This document shows, in pieces, positions 20,691 through 31,348 of a stretch of 64,000 bases of DNA. The notes beneath the pieces are model-generated. The model worked only from the letters and a program-made list of their open reading frames with translations, searched no databases and was not told the origin of the DNA. The position numbers and the translations under genes are program-made. The first letter of the stretch is position 1. Each line of letters starts with the position of its first letter. This DNA comes from Megamerina dolium (Eukaryota; Arthropoda; Insecta; Diptera; Megamerinidae): assembly GCA_963854835.1 (NCBI GenBank), contig OY978526.1:48360140-48424139 (forward strand). The letters are read 5' to 3'.

Positions 20691-21124
20691 TGTTACGTTT
20701 TTAATTTGAGAGCGTTTAATTCTTCACGAATTAACCTTGTTCGATCACTGAATTCTGTCAATTATAATTGCAACACTTTATTTGTACAAATATATACAGC
20801 AACAATTTATTTAATCAACTCTATTTACAATTAACTATTTACAATAATTCTTTAATATACTTGTAACTTTTGCCTCTGATATTGTATTAATGTTTGCGCG
20901 ATCACTTTCGGAATTCAATTGATTCCATTTGTCAACAACTGGCCCTATTTATACTCTGCGGCAACACTCCAGAAACTTCCTTTATCATAGTCGAGATTCT
21001 TCTCTTTCTTGTTGGCTTGTTCTAGTTATCGCCTATTCCTTTTTGTTGACATTCGTTTCGATGCTACCGTTATTCGTGCCATTCACAATTAGTGATGATT
21101 AATCAACCATTGACACTCGTTACA
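20691..21124 (-). repeat. Solo LTR of the gypsy family
   Basis: 434 bp reading TGTTACG...GTTACA on the plus strand, the complement of the 7654-type LTR with scattered changes. It is flanked by ATAT on both sides (20687-20690, 21125-21128). No internal sequence adjoins it, so LTR-LTR recombination is the likely origin. Confidence 0.85.
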
Positions 21125-21125
21125 A

Positions 21126-21445
21126 TATGTATATGCGGACAAATTTACATACATGTTTTCGACAACAACAATAGACTGTCTGTGTGACGGCAGAGCCAAA
21201 GCAGAAAAAGAAACGAAATTACTTTAAGGAGCAACAACAACATCTTCGTATGTTTGCACACTACTTTTCCTTCACTTTACATTGAGTCTAAATCGGGACA
21301 TTGCTTGCTGATATTTCTGATTGCCTGGTACAGGATATGAAATGGATAGATGGAAAAATGCTTTGGCCCTGCTCCTTGCTAAAATATCGAATTTTTATCA
21401 AATCTTAAATTATGAAAATTATATTTTGTTAAAAATCTTATATAT
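21126..21445 (+). repeat. 300-bp segment duplicated at 36662-36960
   Basis: Starts CAAATTTACATACATG and ends TAAAAATCTTATATATA. The second copy aligns through most of its length with small indels. It has weakly coding-like character (SLYIESEPVTLPADISDCLV in the other copy) but no intact frame. The family is unknown. Confidence 0.6.
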
Positions 21446-21537
21446 ATAGAATTCATTGACTAAATATATACTAATTCACATATAAATGTCTATTCATTAT
21501 CTTATTATTTTTGTTTATTATTTTGATAATAGTGCAT

Positions 21538-21760
21538 GAAGACAAGGTTTGGAGTTGTTCAGATGTAAATTCAGAAGCTGGTTATACAACATAACCTTGC
21601 GCACTGGACATTTTGGTTGATGAACTTCTTTTAACCTAAGCCAAGTTTCCGCAGCCGACGTACACTTCTTCATGTGATTCAGCTGTTTTGGTTTCACACA
21701 AAGCGAACGCGTCGCTAGCGCCTTTTCGGCATAAGTGCAGAATACGGCCTCCTTGAGAAA
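21538..21760 (-). pseudogene. Copia-type Gag fragment
   Basis: A minus-strand open stretch reads CTSAAETWLRLKEVHQPK followed by LYNQLLNLHLNNSKP, the pattern of the copia-type Gag (UBN2/DUF4219) helical region. It is short, with no protease or reverse transcriptase nearby. Confidence 0.5.
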
Positions 21761-21815
21761 GCAAAAATAATAAATTGCATCGGATACAGGTTATTCTTGT
21801 CTTTATAAAAAACTA

Positions 21816-22680
21816 AAAATTGTTCGGTGACGGCGCCCATATAAGTCATGCCTCAAGGTTAAAGTTCAAAATTGGGATCAAGTTACTCTATAGGCACGCA
21901 ATTTTTTTCTATAATATGGGTATCAAAACACAGGCAATTTTATACCATTTTATAGGTTTACAATATTTCATATGAATTTTAAACTTTTTAAATGTTATGA
22001 AGAAAAATATAAAAATTTTGTAAAATCCGATTTTCCGATATCCGATCCGATATATATTTTTATGATCATACTTCCGCTACAGCAAATACGTTCATAAAGG
22101 AAGAGTAGTGAGACAATCATAATACTGTACAAATACTGTTGGTCACGAAACCGGCGTCGGTCCTATAAGGGTTATTTTTTTGCACCCGGCCGAAGGAAGG
22201 TTTTTTGAAAAATAACTTTATTCTAAAATACAGTTGGTCGCAAAGTCGGCATCGGGCCAATAAGGGTTATTTTTTGAAGACATACTGGTAATTGTATTAT
22301 CGAAAAAAAATTTATTAAATATCAATTTGAAAATGTTTTTTTAGATGCAAAAACATTTTTTTTTAACATGTTTTATACACCGTTCTAAAGATAATTGTAA
22401 AGGCTTTAATATGATGCTAAATTTTTGATAGGCTTATTTTCAATATAAAAATCAGTTTTTGAAAAAAAAAAAAATTTATTTTATATTTTTGATAATAACT
22501 TTTAAATGTGAAAAATACATATTAAATAATATATACTAGTGAAAAGGTATTTAAAAACCTTTCTTCTGATACCCATATTGTAACAAAAAATTACGACTTT
22601 TTTGAGTAATTTCGATCGCAAATTTGAACTTTGACATTGAGCCACGCCTTATATGGACGTTGACACCGACAAATTTTTGA
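21816..22680. mobile_element. Long-TIR non-coding element
   Basis: About 865 bp with diverged inverted ends of roughly 90 bp or more. Left blocks CCCATATAAGTCATGCCTCA, AAAGTTCAAA and ATATGGGTATCAAAA reappear as complements, in the reverse order, on the right (TGATACCCATATTG, TTTGAACTTTGACATTGAG, CCACGCCTTATATGG). The interior has two direct repeats of CCTATAAGGGTTATTTTTT type near 22160 and 22260. There is no coding frame. A related end fragment is at 52630-52870. Confidence 0.6.
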
Positions 22681-22812
22681 TTTATTATATTCACAAGAAT
22701 AAGCTCTGTCCGAAGCAATTTTTAATTTTTTGTAGTCCATTGACCAATTTCACCCCATAATGTGGGTTTTACAAGCATACCCGATGTGGCTTTCCACAAT
22801 TTCGTATACATA

Positions 22813-23725
22813 CGAGGGCGGATTGATAATGAAGCTACGTAAGTAGGAAAAAAACATTTTTTTTTTCAAAAACCATTTATTTCTCAACATAGTCTCCTTT
22901 TACTTCGACACACTTAGTAAGACGATATTCCAAATTTTTTATACCATCAGAATAATACGATTTCGGGAATACGCGTTAGCTTCGGTAATTACTTCTTCGT
23001 TTGAGCTGAATCTTTTTCCTGCGAGCCATTTTTCCAAGTTTGGAAACGGGAAAAAGTCACTAGGAGCTAAAGCTGGACTATAAGGTGGATGATCAACCAA
23101 TTCGAAGTGTATTTCACGTAATTTTAGCATCGTATCTGATGCTGTGTGAACCGGTGCGTTATCTTGAAGAAAGAGCACTTTTTTCTTCTTTAAATGTGTT
23201 CGATTTTTCTTGATTGCATCATTCAATTGATCCAATAATGCACGATAATACTCTCCTGTGATTGTGGATCCTTTTTCAAGATAATCGATAAGCAATATTC
23301 CGAGTGCATCCCAAAATACAGTGGCCATAACCTTGCCAGCCGATTTCACTGCCTTTGCCTTCCTCGGAGTACTTCCACCAGTTTCCACCAATTGTTTTGA
23401 TTGATATTTGGTTTCAGGTCTGAAGTGCTGGACCCACGTTTCATCAACAGTTATTAATCGACGCCAAAAATCAACAGGATTACGCTTTATCATGTCTAAA
23501 CACCGCTGTGAAGTGATCTCTCGAACTCGTTTTTGTTCGACACTGAGCAAACGCGGCACACATCTTGCCGATAGCTTTTTCATATGCAAATGTTCACGCA
23601 AAATGTTGAACACACGTTCATATGAGATATTTACTATTTCAACAACCTCACGCAACTTGACTCGGCGATCATTCATAACGATATCGAGGATTTTCTTGAT
23701 ATTTTCTTCAGTAACCACCTCTACA
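22813..23725 (-). mobile_element. Mariner element, 5' truncated
   Basis: The plus-strand left end is CGAGGGCGGATTGATAA after TA (22811-22812). The transposase frame runs to 23718 on the minus strand and then stops abruptly in unrelated sequence, so the 5' inverted repeat and N-terminus are missing. Confidence 0.85.
22939..23718 (-). pseudogene. Mariner transposase, N-terminally truncated
   Basis: 259 residues beginning inside the linker (VVTEENIKKILDIVMNDRR). The second helix-turn-helix and mariner signatures follow: LITVDETWVQHFRPETK with the first Asp, VLFLQDNAPVHTA with the second, and YSPALAPSDFFPFPNL with the third (DD34D). The full family length is about 345 residues, and here the first 80 or so are missing. 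The C-terminus is open to the end of the frame. Confidence 0.85.
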
Positions 23726-23739
23726 AAACAAAAGCATTG

Positions 23740-24020
23740 AAATTACTATTGTAATTCTTCATCTTTCGTTAGTATTCTTCTTGTCTTAAAGGGAAATAAT
23801 AAAATTTAAATAGGATAAGCAAGAACTTAAAAACAAAGTAATTTAAAGTTCATATTGAAGTAAATAAACGAGCAAACGACGATTTGCGTATACAATTAAT
23901 TGTTTCCACTCAATTATTTTTTTATTGCGCAGAATATGCCTTGTAGCAGAGAACGTAAACAAGCTACAGCGCAAGATTTTATAAAGTGCCCAAAGAAGAA
24001 ATATGAAAGGTTGGATGCAT
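23740..24020. other. Non-transposon stretch similar to 40865-41010
   Basis: AATTCTTCATCTTTC and TAAGCAAGAACTTAAAAAC occur here and near 40890-40965, each next to a transposon. The sequence looks like a duplicated piece of host DNA. A splice-acceptor-like TTATTGCGCAG lies at about 23926-23936. No gene could be built. Confidence 0.4.
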
Positions 24021-24024
24021 GCGG

Positions 24025-24203
24025 TGTAGAATTTTTCCCTATTTAGAAGTTAGTTTTTGCTTTTATTCGTAAAGAGTACAAGATCGGAATGAATGTGTGT
24101 AAGTTATTTCTGCTATCATGCAGTAGGTGCACTGAGGCGATGCGGGAGTTGCCACAGTAGTCGGCAATGATGTAAAAATGATTTTCTTGTGGGGGTTGCC
24201 ACA
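24025..24203 (-). repeat. 3' LTR of the CsRn1-type element
   Basis: 179 bp, TG...CA (minus strand TGTGGCAACCCCCACAAG to ATTCTACA), with AATAAA before the end. GTTGCCACAGTA occurs twice, at about 24149 and 24195, so the exact left border on the purine-tract side could shift. Confidence 0.6.
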
Positions 24204-24214
24204 GTACTCCCCTC

Positions 24215-26725
24215 TTAGACAAGGTGTACTGTTTTCTTGAAGCGTTCTGGAATTACGACGCGGCGTCCGGAACGTGTCACCTTGGTCGATGTTGCAGTGT
24301 CGGGCGGCTCTGAAGGGACTGGTTCTGGTTTCGATGGTTGTGCTTCATCTTCAACTGTGTAAGCAGGCTTAAGTTGATCTATGGAAATAGTTTTTGCTCT
24401 TCCGTTCACGCTGATCTTGAAATATTTGTCGGTTCTGCTTATGACCTTGTGTGGGCCGTCGTAAGGATGCGACAACGATGGTCGCACGGAGTCGTTTCTG
24501 ATGAAGACACTGTCGCAAGTGTGAAGATCTGGATGTACGAAAATTTTGCTGTTACTGTGCCAGGTTGTATCAGGCGTTCTCATCTCTTGCATTGCTTTTC
24601 GTAGCTCGACGACGACCTCTGATTCTGTTTTGTTGCTTGGGGTATCCAGGAAAAACTCTGATGGGATGCGTAGGGTAGCGCCGTAGACTAGCTACGCTGG
24701 AGACGCTTTGAGATCTGCTTTATAGGTTGTACGCAGACCCAGCAAAATTGTTGGTAAGTGCTCAGTCCATCGCTCATGGTTCTGGCATAAAATCGCAGCC
24801 TTCAGTGTTCGATGCCACCTCTCTACTAACCCGTTTGATTGAGGGTGATAAGGAGTCGTTCTGAGGTGCGATATACCCAAGGTACGGGTCAGCTCTGCAA
24901 AAAGGGTAGACTGGAATTGCCGTCCTTGATCTGACGTGATTTTCTCGGGAACTCCAAACCTCGATATCCAATTGTCTATCAGTGCACGTGCGATAGTTGG
25001 AGCAGTCATATCGGGAATCGGTATTGCCTCGGGCCACCTGGTGAATCTGTCGACCAACGTGAGACAGTAACGTTGTCCATTGTTGAGAGGGAATGGGCCC
25101 ACTATATCGACGTTAATATGGGCAAATCGTTTCTCCGGCGGCATGTAACGCTGCAGTTGAGAAAATGTGTGGCGGTTCACTTTTGACCGTTGACAGTGAA
25201 CGCACGCCTTGGTAAAAGCTCTGCTGTCTTTCTGTATGCCAGGCCAAACGAATCTTTGCGTCATCAATTTGGCTGTAGCACGTGGGCCTGGGTGGCACAG
25301 GTTATGCGTAGACTCTAAAACCAAACGTCTGTACTTCTTGGTAACAAATGGCCGAATGCAGTTTGTCGAAACGTCACAGTACAACTGTTCTGAGCTGCCT
25401 GGAATTGTAAAGAGTTTTAATTTAAGAGAACAATTTGCGTTACCTTTTTGCAGTAATTGTTGCAATTCTTCGTCTACTTTCTGATCAATCGCCAGTGTTT
25501 TAAAATCAACGTGTGCCATTTGCAAGGATGAAATACGAGAGAGTAAATCTGCTGTAACGTTTTCTTTACCGTTTACATGACGGATGTCTGTAGTAAGTTG
25601 CGAGATGAAATCCAACTGGCGTGCTTGTCGATTCGAAGCCTTGTCTAAATTTTGTCTGAAGGCGTACGTAAGCGGCTTGTGGTCCGTATAGATATGACAG
25701 AGCCGGCCTTCTAGCATAAATTTAAATTGTCGAACTGCTAAATATATCGCTGTTAGCTCACGGTCGTAGGTGCTATAACGCAGTTGCGACTTATCAAACT
25801 TTTTTGAGAAGAACCCCAACGGTTCAAGAGCACTTTCTACCACCTGATGAAGAACGGCGCCGGCCGCAATATTGGAAGCATCCACCCAAAGGGATAGCTC
25901 CGCTTCTTTCGATGGGTGCGCGAGCAAAGTTGAGTTCGCTAGTTGTTGTTTGCACTTCTCAAAAGCTGCTGATGTCTCAGCAGACCAGTTGAGTAGTGAT
26001 CGGTCGTTTTTGACGTTTCCAGGGCACATCTCTAGCAGCGGTGCCTGTGCTTCGATTGCATGAGGTATAAACCGTCTATAAAAGTTTATCATCGCAAAGA
26101 AACTCTTCAATTCCTTAACGGTGGAAGGCCTTTTGAAATTGCGTATGGCCTCTACGCGCTCTGGATGCGGTCGAATCCCTTTCGAGGATATCATGTGGCC
26201 GAGAAAGATTATCTCGCTTCGGCCGAATTCAGACTTCGCTACGTTGATAGTTAAATTGTACTTCGTAAGTCTTTCAAAAAGTTGGCTGAGGTGTAGTTCG
26301 TGCTCTCTTGGACTTAATGAAGCGATGCAGATGTCGTCCATGTATGGGAAGACAAAATCCAGACCACGTACGACCTCGTGAATTAGCCTTTGAAAGGTTT
26401 GAGCTGCATTTCGCAGTCCAAACGTCATATATGCAAACTCAAATAAGCCAAAGGGCGTGGCAATAGCAGTTTTTGGGATATCATCCGGATGGACAGGTAC
26501 CTGATGAAACGCCTTTTGCAGGTCGACTTTTGAAAAAATTGTCTTGCCTTGCAAATTGCTTGTAAAATCCTGTAGGTAAGGTATTGGGTATCTGTCCGGT
26601 GTCGTGATAGCATTCAATGCCCGATAGTCGCCACATGGGCGCCAGGCGCCATCTGCCTTTTTAACCATATGCAGCGGACTGGCCCAACTGCTTCGTGAGG
26701 GTCTGCAAATTCCAAGCTTCATCAA
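24215..26725 (-). pseudogene. pol: CsRn1-type Pol: RT, RNase H, integrase
   Basis: The main frame 26725-24692 (677 residues) starts in the reverse transcriptase ([19 protein letters not shown]) with catalytic YMDDICIAS at about residue 130. RNase H follows ([14 protein letters not shown]). The integrase zinc finger ends CVHCQRSK, and the core has VDIVGPFP and [11 protein letters not shown] stop interrupts near 24690, and the last 125 residues (LHTCDSVFIRNDSVRPSL, then PYDGPHKVISR) resume at 24592. The upstream joint to the protease is also broken near 26770. The copy is inactive as read. Confidence 0.88.
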
Positions 26726-26776
26726 GCTTTCGAATTCGGCCAGCGCAGCTGCTAGCTTATCAGGAGATAGGCTAGC

Positions 26777-27214
26777 TTACGACGAAGATGTATCGAATGA
26801 CTTGACGGAAAGGTGTTTGGCGGCGACCATATGTCCAGTAGTTTCTAATGAAGTATTATTATCGATCAGGCGACTTCGTTTTAAATCAATGAGTAAACCA
26901 AAGTGACTGATGAAATCTGCACCAATTATACCCGAAGTAACATCAGCGATCAAAAACGTCCACAAAAACTCGCGCCTTAGTCCCAGGTTAACTTTTAAGA
27001 GCACTTCTCCGTAAACGTTGATAGGAGTTCCATTAGCGGCAAACAATTTCATGGAAGAAGGTTGATACTTGACTGAACGTGAGCCTTTTGGTATAACAGA
27101 CACGTCTGCGCCGGTGTCAATTAAAAATTTTAAATTGTTTGTGATGTCTGATACCTGAAGGCGAAAAATTGCTGCATCAAGATATTTGCCCGTACTCGGT
27201 GCAGCTTGAGTCAA
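26777..27214 (-). pseudogene. CsRn1-type aspartic protease
   Basis: 145 residues with the catalytic loop LIDTGADVSVIPKGS and the following flap and GADFISHFGLLIDL blocks of a retropepsin. It overlaps the end of gag by frame and is separated from the reverse transcriptase by a stop. In this clade the protease lies between Gag and reverse transcriptase, as here. Confidence 0.82.
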
Positions 27215-27220
27215 GTAACA

Positions 27221-28096
27221 TCAATTCGGTGAATTTGCGTTGGCGTAACTGCAGGGGGTTTTGCATCTACGCGCGTTGTCGCCAAAAGTACGATGATACC
27301 AGCAACTCCTATTTGCTGAGTTACTGGTTGTCCGAGATTCAGGTGAACGATTACGGCTGTATGAACGTGAGTGGCTTCGTGAACTCCTTTTTTTCGTCTG
27401 TATCGCCTCAAGTCGCTTTGAGAGTTGCGCAATCTGTCGTTGGAGTGCTTGCAGGGTAACCTCAGAATCTGTGTTAAACTGGTTCGATGAGGGTGAGACG
27501 GCGGAAGATTGCTCTACTTTATTTATACCACGTAGGCCCATCGACTCTACTATGGCATCTGCGATTACAACTTTATCCACCGGGTCCCCTTTTGCAGCTA
27601 TCACTGCAGCCTGCGCGTGAGGTGGTAATCGTGATGCCCACAAATCAACTAGAACTGTTTCACATAGTGAACTACCAGCAACTCGACGCATTTCATTGAA
27701 GAGCTGACTAGGCTTCATATCTCCTAGTGGCATGTCCGATAAAACACGCTGCAGGCGCCTTTGCTGACTGTAGGCGAAATGTGAGGTTAGTTTGGTTTTG
27801 ATGTACTCATACCTGTTCTGTTGAGGGGTGGCTTCAATGATTGCGCGCAGCTCTGTCAATTTATTTGGTGGCACTTGCGCCATCACGAGGTTGTATTTCC
27901 TGATGTCTTGAGTTACTCCCGACGCAGCGAACCAAAACTCGAGCGACATAAAATATGATTCGATGTTCGTGGCGGCCATGCTCGGTGGATTTATTCTTGG
28001 AACCACAGCAGAATCCACATGAACATCATTTCCAATAAGCTGTGCATTTGGTGGTTGTTGTAGAGGTGTTGTGCCATTGTCCTCCGGCCCAAGCAT
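27221..28096 (-). CDS. gag: CsRn1-type Gag with CHCC motif
   Basis: 291 residues starting MLGPEDNGTTPLQQPP. The middle part is a Ty3-type Gag core (ESYFMSLEFWFAASGV, LRAIIEATPQQNRYEYIKTK, LPPHAQAAVIAAKG). An Arg/Ser-rich stretch (RSSRSHSRSYSRNRS) precedes the unusual finger C-W-Y-H-x(4)-G...C-x(4)-C (CWYHRTFGDNARRCKTPC), which marks the CsRn1/Kamikaze group instead of the usual CCHC knuckle. The frame is uninterrupted even though pol is damaged. Confidence 0.82.
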   Translation of the reverse strand: MLGPEDNGTTPLQQPPNAQLIGNDVHVDSAVVPRINPPSMAATNIESYFMSLEFWFAASGVTQDIRKYNLVMAQVPPNKLTELRAIIEATPQQNRYEYIKTKLTSHFAYSQQRRLQRVLSDMPLGDMKPSQLFNEMRRVAGSSLCETVLVDLWASRLPPHAQAAVIAAKGDPVDKVVIADAIVESMGLRGINKVEQSSAVSPSSNQFNTDSEVTLQALQRQIAQLSKRLEAIQTKKRSSRSHSRSYSRNRSPESRTTSNSANRSCWYHRTFGDNARRCKTPCSYANANSPN

Positions 28097-28138
28097 CTTT
28101 GCAATTTTTGTGGGTTAAAAGATTATTAAACAACCTAA

Positions 28139-28552
28139 GAAATTGCTTTTTATCGCCGTGAACTCAACATTGATGTCTTCACACCGCCTGCAGATAAAAT
28201 GGATACTTATGAGTATTTGCCATGGACGGCTATGTCTGGTAATGTGGGGCTGCGCGATGCACTTTCACATTTGGTAGATGTGTCAGTGCGTCATGGTGCA
28301 CGTTCGATTAGCGATGCCGAATTGAAACAGAAACTGTATCAGCAAATACTGGAAATTATCGATTTCATATTGGATGGCCGAAAGAATTATGTGGAGGGTG
28401 TACGTGATACTGAGAAGCATAATGTACTTATACAACAATATGAATCACAACGCAGAGATTTAATATCTATATTGATCGAAGATGGTCAATATGAATTTGC
28501 TGCTCTGCTTAGAATGATGCATCTGATTAAATCAAAAAAAGGGCGGATATAA
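28139..28552 (+). pseudogene. Nup133-like fragment
   Basis: A 138-codon plus-strand stretch, open from just after a stop at 28136: EIAFYRRELNIDVFTPPADK, MDTYEYLPWTAMSG, then a helical run (QQILEIIDFILDGRKNY, QQYESQRRDLISILIEDGQY, EFAALL). The EYLPWTA segment and helices resemble the C-terminal alpha-helical part of nucleoporin Nup133, a scaffold of the nuclear pore Y-complex. After AALL the expected continuation is replaced by RMMHLIKSKKGRI and a stop. The left side runs straight into the retrotransposon. I take it as a truncated duplicate or an exon cut off by the insertion. An isolated exon of a live gene is less likely. The family call rests on memory. Confidence 0.5.
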
Positions 28553-28640
28553 ATTTCTATATAATGCTTTTCTGAACCGTTACTTACTAATGCTCTATTT
28601 TATAATAAATGATATGAAATATGTGTTAAATCTATACTTA

Positions 28641-29168
28641 TAGCCTAGACAGACGGCAGCCTGATTCCGGATTACCGGCGCACTTAATCCGAATAAAATA
28701 TTAACCTGACAGACGGCAGTATTACGGATTAACTAAACGGGTGATTGCTGCTTTATTAGGTCTGTCCACTTACATTACTATCACTATCAATTTCTGTCAT
28801 CTATCATTCTCGATATGAGAAAATCTACAAGAAGTACGTGAACTGAAAACTATCAGAAACTTGTAAATTGACATTCACCGTTCGTAATTGACAGCTGGAT
28901 TTATTTGTTCGCCAACACTTTTCATGTTGAAAACTGTTAACAGTTGTTGAAAGTTTTTTGTTAGCGACAACACCTAATGTTTTGTAAAATGGATGGAGAA
29001 AAATTCACAATAGACAATTTTCAGCAGTGTTGCCATCGCAAATTGCCCTAATCCTCTTTTATTTTGAGAATTAACTCATAGAGTTTATGCGGATTAGCTG
29101 CAGTTAATGCCCGAGTTAATTCCAATTAACTCGATAATCCGGAATTAGGCTGCCGTCTGTCTAGGCTA
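28641..29168 (+). repeat. Harbinger-type MITE, complete (family P)
   Basis: 528 bp with roughly 38-bp inverted ends (TAGCCTAGACAGACGGCAGC...) and a 3-bp duplication TTA on each side (28638-28640, 29169-29171). A TWA target fits PIF/Harbinger. Non-coding. Confidence 0.82.
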
Positions 29169-29346
29169 TTATTTGATTTGTACAATTCGTATGTATGTAA
29201 TATATACGTTCCTGAAATAAGTAAGTAGTTTGCTAGTGTTCTTTTTAATAATGGTAGTTTTTTGGTTCTTTGTTGATTAGTTTTTGGTTAAAAAATATTT
29301 TTGGCTGTGGTAACACTGGTTACGAAACGTCGTGGGTATAGACTAA

Positions 29347-30277
29347 TGCTGCAACTAGCCACCGACGTAAAAACGTAGAGCGTGTCAGCTGACACGACCT
29401 ATCTTATGGGAACGTCGTGTTAACGAAAACTCACCACCGTATGACGGCGACGTAGACGTTGCTCGTAGCGGAGAGAATCAATGCAATTTTGTATGTTCTT
29501 ACGTACGGGCGGTACGTACGTACGGTGGCTAGTTGCAGCATAATTCTGCAACTAGCCACCGACGTAAAAACGTAGAACGTGTCAGCTGACACGACCTATC
29601 TTATGGGAATGCCGTGTTAACGAAAACTTACCAACGTATGACGGTGACGTAGACGTTGCTCGTAGCGGAGAGAATCAACAGCAATTTAATTTTTTACGTA
29701 AAACGTGTCAGCTGATCGCTCTATATGTGTACAGGGTTACCAGCTTAGACTTTTATAAATGAATAAAAACTTAACTAAAAAACTTTAGTTTTTTTTTTAA
29801 TTAATCAAAACTATTATCGTGTTTAGTTATTTATTAAAATATACTTCACGTATATTAATTTTTTTTTAGTTTATATATTATGAAATTTGATCATGAAAAT
29901 GGTAAGTGTGATTAAAAGCATGCACGCACAGTGTTACATGGCAACATTGTTATGTATGTATATAAGAAAGAACAGTCGATTTCTCCGTCGCTGCTACGGG
30001 CATACCTTTTGACAAATTTTTGCTCTTACGTACGAACGGTACGTACGTACGCTACGTCGGTGGCTAGTTGCAGCATAATGCTGCAACTAGCCACCGACGT
30101 AAAAACGTAGAACGTGTCAGCTGACACGATCTATCTTATGGGAATGTCGTGTTAACGAAAAACCACCGTATGACGGTGACGTAGACGTTGCTCGTAGCGG
30201 AGAGAATCAATGCAATTTTGTATGTTCTTACGTACGGGCGGTACGTACGTACGCTACGTCGGTGGTTAGTTGCAGCA
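29347..30277. repeat. Three MITEs in tandem upstream of IntS12
   Basis: Units 29347-29540 (194 bp), 29544-30075 (532 bp) and 30079-30277 (199 bp) each start T(G/T)CTGCAACTAGCCACCGAC and end with the complement. They are separated by exactly TAA. The outer units are the middle unit with about 335 bp of interior removed. CGTACGTACGTACG-rich palindromes sit near the right ends. The last unit ends 162 bp before the IntS12 ATG. Confidence 0.8.
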
Positions 30278-30439
30278 TATAATGTTTTCCACGTTGATAC
30301 TTGCATTTCGACAACTCTAGTTCGAAGACAAACGATACAGACTTTTGGTCTTATAACCACGGCATAAGAGTATATATACAAATATTTTACAAATAGATTT
30401 CAATAGTCTCAAAAGAGTAAATAAGTAGGAGAGGTTGAA

Positions 30440-31348
30440 ATGTCTACGAATATAGAAATAGATCAAATGCTTCGACGAGCCATGAAATTACTACATTCAT
30501 CACAACCGAATTCTGTTACTGATATACGCGAATTATTGGACGATATGATAAAGCAACGCTATGGTCCAGAAAAAACACTCGGCAATACATTAAACCGGCG
30601 GTATTTGGATGAAGAACGAAATTTTCCTGGGCGAGCACCAACTCCACCGCCACAACTACAACAGACACATCAAGAACAAGAAATTATAAATTTGACCCAC
30701 TCTCCGGCAAAGACAATTTCTGATTCGCCAGATACCATTATGGATTCCGAAGAGGGTGGTACAGGTGGTACTACTGCTGTTGTAGGTGCATCACTACAAA
30801 GCATTGTTGAGGATGATGGTAACTTAAAAGATTTTGGGGATTTAAACTGTTGTGTTTGCGGTGAAATAATGTTTACTGCAACTAATCGCCTTATCGAATG
30901 TTCTAAATGTGGTACACTATATCATCAAGAATGTCATAAACCGCCGATAACCGACGAAGAAGCTTCAGAAGGTCAAGAACATAATTGGCAATGTGATAGT
31001 TGTGCGTGTAAACCTTCGACAAGTAAAACTCCCTCTGCAATAGCGCCATCAGCTTTAATACCAGAGGAACCAATTTCATTGATATCGAAAACGAAATCGT
31101 CAAATAATTCGCATTCTTCATCATCTTCGAATTCATCATCACCGTATTATAAACCTGAACAACCAGCAGTTGTGTTGCCAGCAGCAGGTCCACCTGCCAC
31201 TGCTTCTGTATCCAGCTCCTCTGGCACAACTAAACCACATAAAGATGAACGTAGTAGTTCGCGCTTACATGCTAAACGATCATCACATTCATCTTCAAAG
31301 TCATCAAAATATCACGAGAGTAGTAACAGCAAGCGAAAATCAAAATGA
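30440..31348 (+). CDS. IntS12: Integrator complex subunit 12
   Basis: A single-exon 302-residue protein. The N-terminal helix region (IDQMLRRAMKLLHSSQPNSV, then LLDDMIKQRYG) matches the IntS12 microdomain that supports snRNA 3'-end processing with the Integrator complex. A PHD finger spans about residues 135-190: CCVCGEIMFTATNRLIECSK, CGTLYHQECH, then WQCDSC (C4-H-C3). The C-terminal third is Ser-rich and basic, ending SNSKRKSK. Length is close to that of fly IntS12. It works in the nucleus. It faces the VRK gene tail to tail, 740 bp apart. The ATG at 30440 is the only sensible start (GTTGAAATG context). Confidence 0.92.
   Translation: MSTNIEIDQMLRRAMKLLHSSQPNSVTDIRELLDDMIKQRYGPEKTLGNTLNRRYLDEERNFPGRAPTPPPQLQQTHQEQEIINLTHSPAKTISDSPDTIMDSEEGGTGGTTAVVGASLQSIVEDDGNLKDFGDLNCCVCGEIMFTATNRLIECSKCGTLYHQECHKPPITDEEASEGQEHNWQCDSCACKPSTSKTPSAIAPSALIPEEPISLISKTKSSNNSHSSSSSNSSSPYYKPEQPAVVLPAAGPPATASVSSSSGTTKPHKDERSSSRLHAKRSSHSSSKSSKYHESSNSKRKSK

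Larger units (their letters stand above)
24025..28135 (-). mobile_element. CsRn1-type Ty3/gypsy element lacking 5' LTR
   Basis: Reads right to left: gag (28096-27221), protease (27214-26777), RT-RNaseH-integrase (26725-24692), C-terminal integrase tail (24592-24215), purine tract (CTAAGAGGGGAGTAC, 24204-24218) and a 3' LTR (24203-24025). Stops interrupt pol near 26770 and 24690. To the right of gag, Nup133-like coding sequence begins within about 45 bp, so the 5' LTR and primer site are absent. Confidence 0.85.
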
